Part shown: positions 62,252 to 64,000 of the stretch, in pieces
Numbering within the stretch: position 1 is the stretch's first letter
How the letters are laid out: the number at the start of each line of letters is the position of its first letter
From: Apophysomyces variabilis
Lineage: Eukaryota > Mucoromycota > Mucoromycetes > Mucorales > Mucoraceae
NCBI GenBank assembly: GCA_002749535.1
Contig: MZZL01000129.1
Coordinates: forward strand, 29,838 to 93,837
Direction of reading: 5' to 3'
Length of the DNA: 64,000 bases
Notes under the pieces: generated by a model
Told to the model about the DNA's origin: nothing
Database searches by the model: none
What the model saw: only the letters and a program-made list of their open reading frames with translations
Program-made: the position numbers and the translations under genes

Positions 62252-63422
62252 TTAGTCGAAGAGACCGAAGCCCATATCTTCCTCAGATTCTTCTTCTTCC
62301 TCAACCTTCTCTTCAGCAGCGGGAGCGGCACCACCGGCAGCAGCAACAGGGGCAGCAGCAACAGCGAAGGCCTCGGGGTTGGCAAGGTACTCCTTCAACT
62401 TCTCAGAGCCAGCGAAAGTGTAGTCGGAGGCAGCAGAGACGGCCAACAAGTTCTTGTAACCGTTGATGATGGAGTGGGGGACGGAGGCAACGGTGGGGTA
62501 GCCGACAGCCAAGGAGATGGAGGCAACCTCGCGGATAGCAGCCAACAAGTTGGCAACCAACTGAGATTCCTCGACGTCCAAAACCTCAGAAGAGAAGGTG
62601 GAACCGTTGTCGTAGACTTGGGTAACGGACATACCGTAGGTGAAGGGAGAGATGTTCAACATGTTCAAGAGAGTAGCTTCGGAAGCACCGACCTTCTCAC
62701 CAGCGCTGACAAGGTTGACATCGGAAACGATTTCAATAGTACCACGAGAAATCTTGGTGGGGATACCGAGAGCCTGGAAGAAAGAGGTCTTACCGGGTTC
62801 CATACCGGTGTTACCACCAGGAACAACGACATCAACAGGAGCAATGGCACCAGCACGAGCAGGAGCAGCAACCTAACAGAGACACACGACCATTTAATTT
62901 CCCANACCACGAGAAATCTTGGTGGGGATACCGAGAGCCTGGAAGAAAGAGGTCTTACCGGGTTCCATACCGGTGTTACCACCAGGAACAACGACATCAA
63001 CAGGAGCAATGGCACCAGCACGAGCAGGAGCAGCAACCTAACAGAGACACACGACCATTTAATATCCCATACTCATACCCACAGCTTTTCTGTCTTCAGC
63101 TTGTTCTACTTACTCTGTTGGAGATAACCTTGTCACGGGTTTCCTTGAGGTCACCGTTGGTGAAGATGAAACCAATGTTACCCTTGACGTGGGGAAGGAT
63201 ACGTTCGAACTCGGGGCGCTCGGCAACAAGACCCTTCAAAGCACGACGGACCATGGTGTTCTTACCCATGAGCACGACAGCTTCGCCACGGAGAGAGTGA
63301 CGGATCTGGTGCATCTGGTTGGAACTGACATTGTCAACATTGACAATGAAGATGGACTTGTAAGTGTCCAAGTAGTTCTTGAGCTTCTCGAAGTACAATT
63401 CTTTGGCTTCTCGCTTCGACAT
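62252..63422 (-). CDS. RPP0: 60S acidic ribosomal protein P0
   Basis: P0 anchors the P1/P2 stalk on the large ribosomal subunit and recruits elongation factors. Exon 1 (63422-63114) starts [14 protein letters not shown] and contains the L10-type block ([26 protein letters not shown]). Exon 2 (62872-62252) has [26 protein letters not shown], the P0 domain and the hallmark acidic tail [14 protein letters not shown]. In the sequence as given, 164 bp spanning the intron end and the start of exon 2 occur twice (62741-62904 and 62906-63069), joined by a single N at 62905. This is best explained as an unmerged contig overlap. With one copy removed, the gene is intact. It is convergent with the F-box gene. 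Confidence 0.95.
62741..63069. repeat. 164-bp direct duplication around a single N, likely assembly artefact
   Basis: The two copies differ at one base (ATTTCCCA versus ATATCCCA near the N). They cover part of RPP0 exon 2 and its intron. A true duplication would have no reason to end at an undetermined base. Confidence 0.9.
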
Positions 63423-63536
63423 GATGGTAATTCTGTTCGAGGACTTTTAAAGAGCCTACAAAAGCGACACGTTTATTCAGTATTTCTCGTTGATTGTAAT
63501 GATACATTCATCCATCTCATCCTAGAGGAACTGAAC

Positions 63537-63590
63537 GGATGGATGGATGGATGGATGGATGGATGGATGCAATGGATGGGTTCAATTTAC
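63537..63590. repeat. (GGAT)n microsatellite
   Basis: GGAT units run from about 63537 to 63568, then degenerate copies. It lies in the promoter region of RPP0. Confidence 0.9.
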
Positions 63591-63869
63591 CAAAGGCAGA
63601 ATAAGGAAAGAACCTGCCATCGCGTCCTCTCAATGAAACTTTTAACCCGGACTCGACGCGAACGCTGCCCCTCTCGTGTGACGGGGTTTTTCAAAGGAAT
63701 AAAAAATGCCAATGCCATGAAAAGCAGGCAACAGGCAAGCATTTCCTGGGCGCCCAAAAGTAATGGCTCAATGCACAAAGGTTTACACTATGAAAAGACA
63801 ACTCTCAACTATTTACATTGCCGGTTCTGGCGTAAAGAGCCTGCAATTTTCAGTTCCTCGGCCAATATA

Positions 63870-64000
63870 TTAGTGTAGTACTTGGTTTAAAGTTTGGGAT
63901 TGGGACACCGTCAATTTTTATTTGGGACAGAGGAAGGATTTTTTGGGACACAGCGAAATTCAAATTCAGACACCAGTAAATTTATTTTGGAATGAAGGCC
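63870..64000. mobile_element. possible terminal region of a Tc1/mariner-type DNA transposon, cut by the window edge
   Basis: From about 63872 the sequence reads GTACTTGGTTTAAAGTTTGG, then GGGACACC, and the TTTGGGACA string recurs at about 20-nt steps (63921, 63942). AAAGTTTGGGACACC-like ends are common in Tc1-type inverted terminal repeats. The opposite end and any transposase lie outside the window, so this is tentative. Confidence 0.3.

Noticed and set aside
62162..63127. Long plus-strand ORF of 321 codons opposite RPP0
   Set aside because: It is an antisense shadow of the codon-biased ribosomal gene, extended artificially by the duplicated segment and the N.

Overview
The window is 64 kb of nuclear DNA from an intron-rich, AT-leaning fungus. 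Very short introns (mostly 50-80 nt), a chitin deacetylase of chitosan-walled fungi, an ADP1-type EGF-ABCG transporter, a PTS1 uricase and many genes without ascomycete-style structure suggest an early-diverging fungus, most likely Mucoromycotina. That placement is inference from gene content; no rRNA or mitochondrial marker is present. Genes lie on both strands, 0.2-2.5 kb apart, with no operon-like clustering. Summing exon lengths closed the reading frame for 12 genes, and these models are stated as such. LEFT (1-9.1 kb): a truncated and probably frameshifted unknown gene, DRE2 (Fe-S assembly), a histone deacetylase fused to an AT-hook and a Tudor-knot-like domain, and a TM9SF/Emp70 protein. 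CENTRE-LEFT (9-31.7 kb): an ADP1-like ABC transporter; a neutral-lipid neighbourhood of DGAT2 divergently paired with a three-TM esterase/lipase whose paralogue, with seven exons of identical length, lies 6.6 kb away; an unknown four-TM protein; a 330-bp exact tandem repeat; a decayed unknown gene; a chitin deacetylase; and divergent BCAT / RPA43. CENTRE (32-46 kb): a cysteine-free secreted protein, a DIRS-like retroelement relic, KU70 with SAP domain, a small unknown coiled-coil protein, DED1 and eIF2-gamma. RIGHT (46-64 kb): the second cysteine-free secreted protein, peroxisomal uricase, PUS7, MED20, a KRE9-type GPI protein, a MIS14/NSL1-like kinetochore candidate, an F-box/WD40 protein and ribosomal P0. 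Several points stand out. Coding microexons of 9-25 nt occur in four genes; one encodes an HDAC metal ligand and another the C-terminal KVD retention signal of the TM9 protein. The chitin deacetylase needs a GC-AG intron to stay in frame. The two secreted proteins form an apparently undescribed family in which one member lost its tail through a stop codon, with the lost tail still readable downstream. Three assembly defects are visible: two N gaps inside poly-T introns, and an unmerged 164-bp overlap joined by one N inside the P0 gene.
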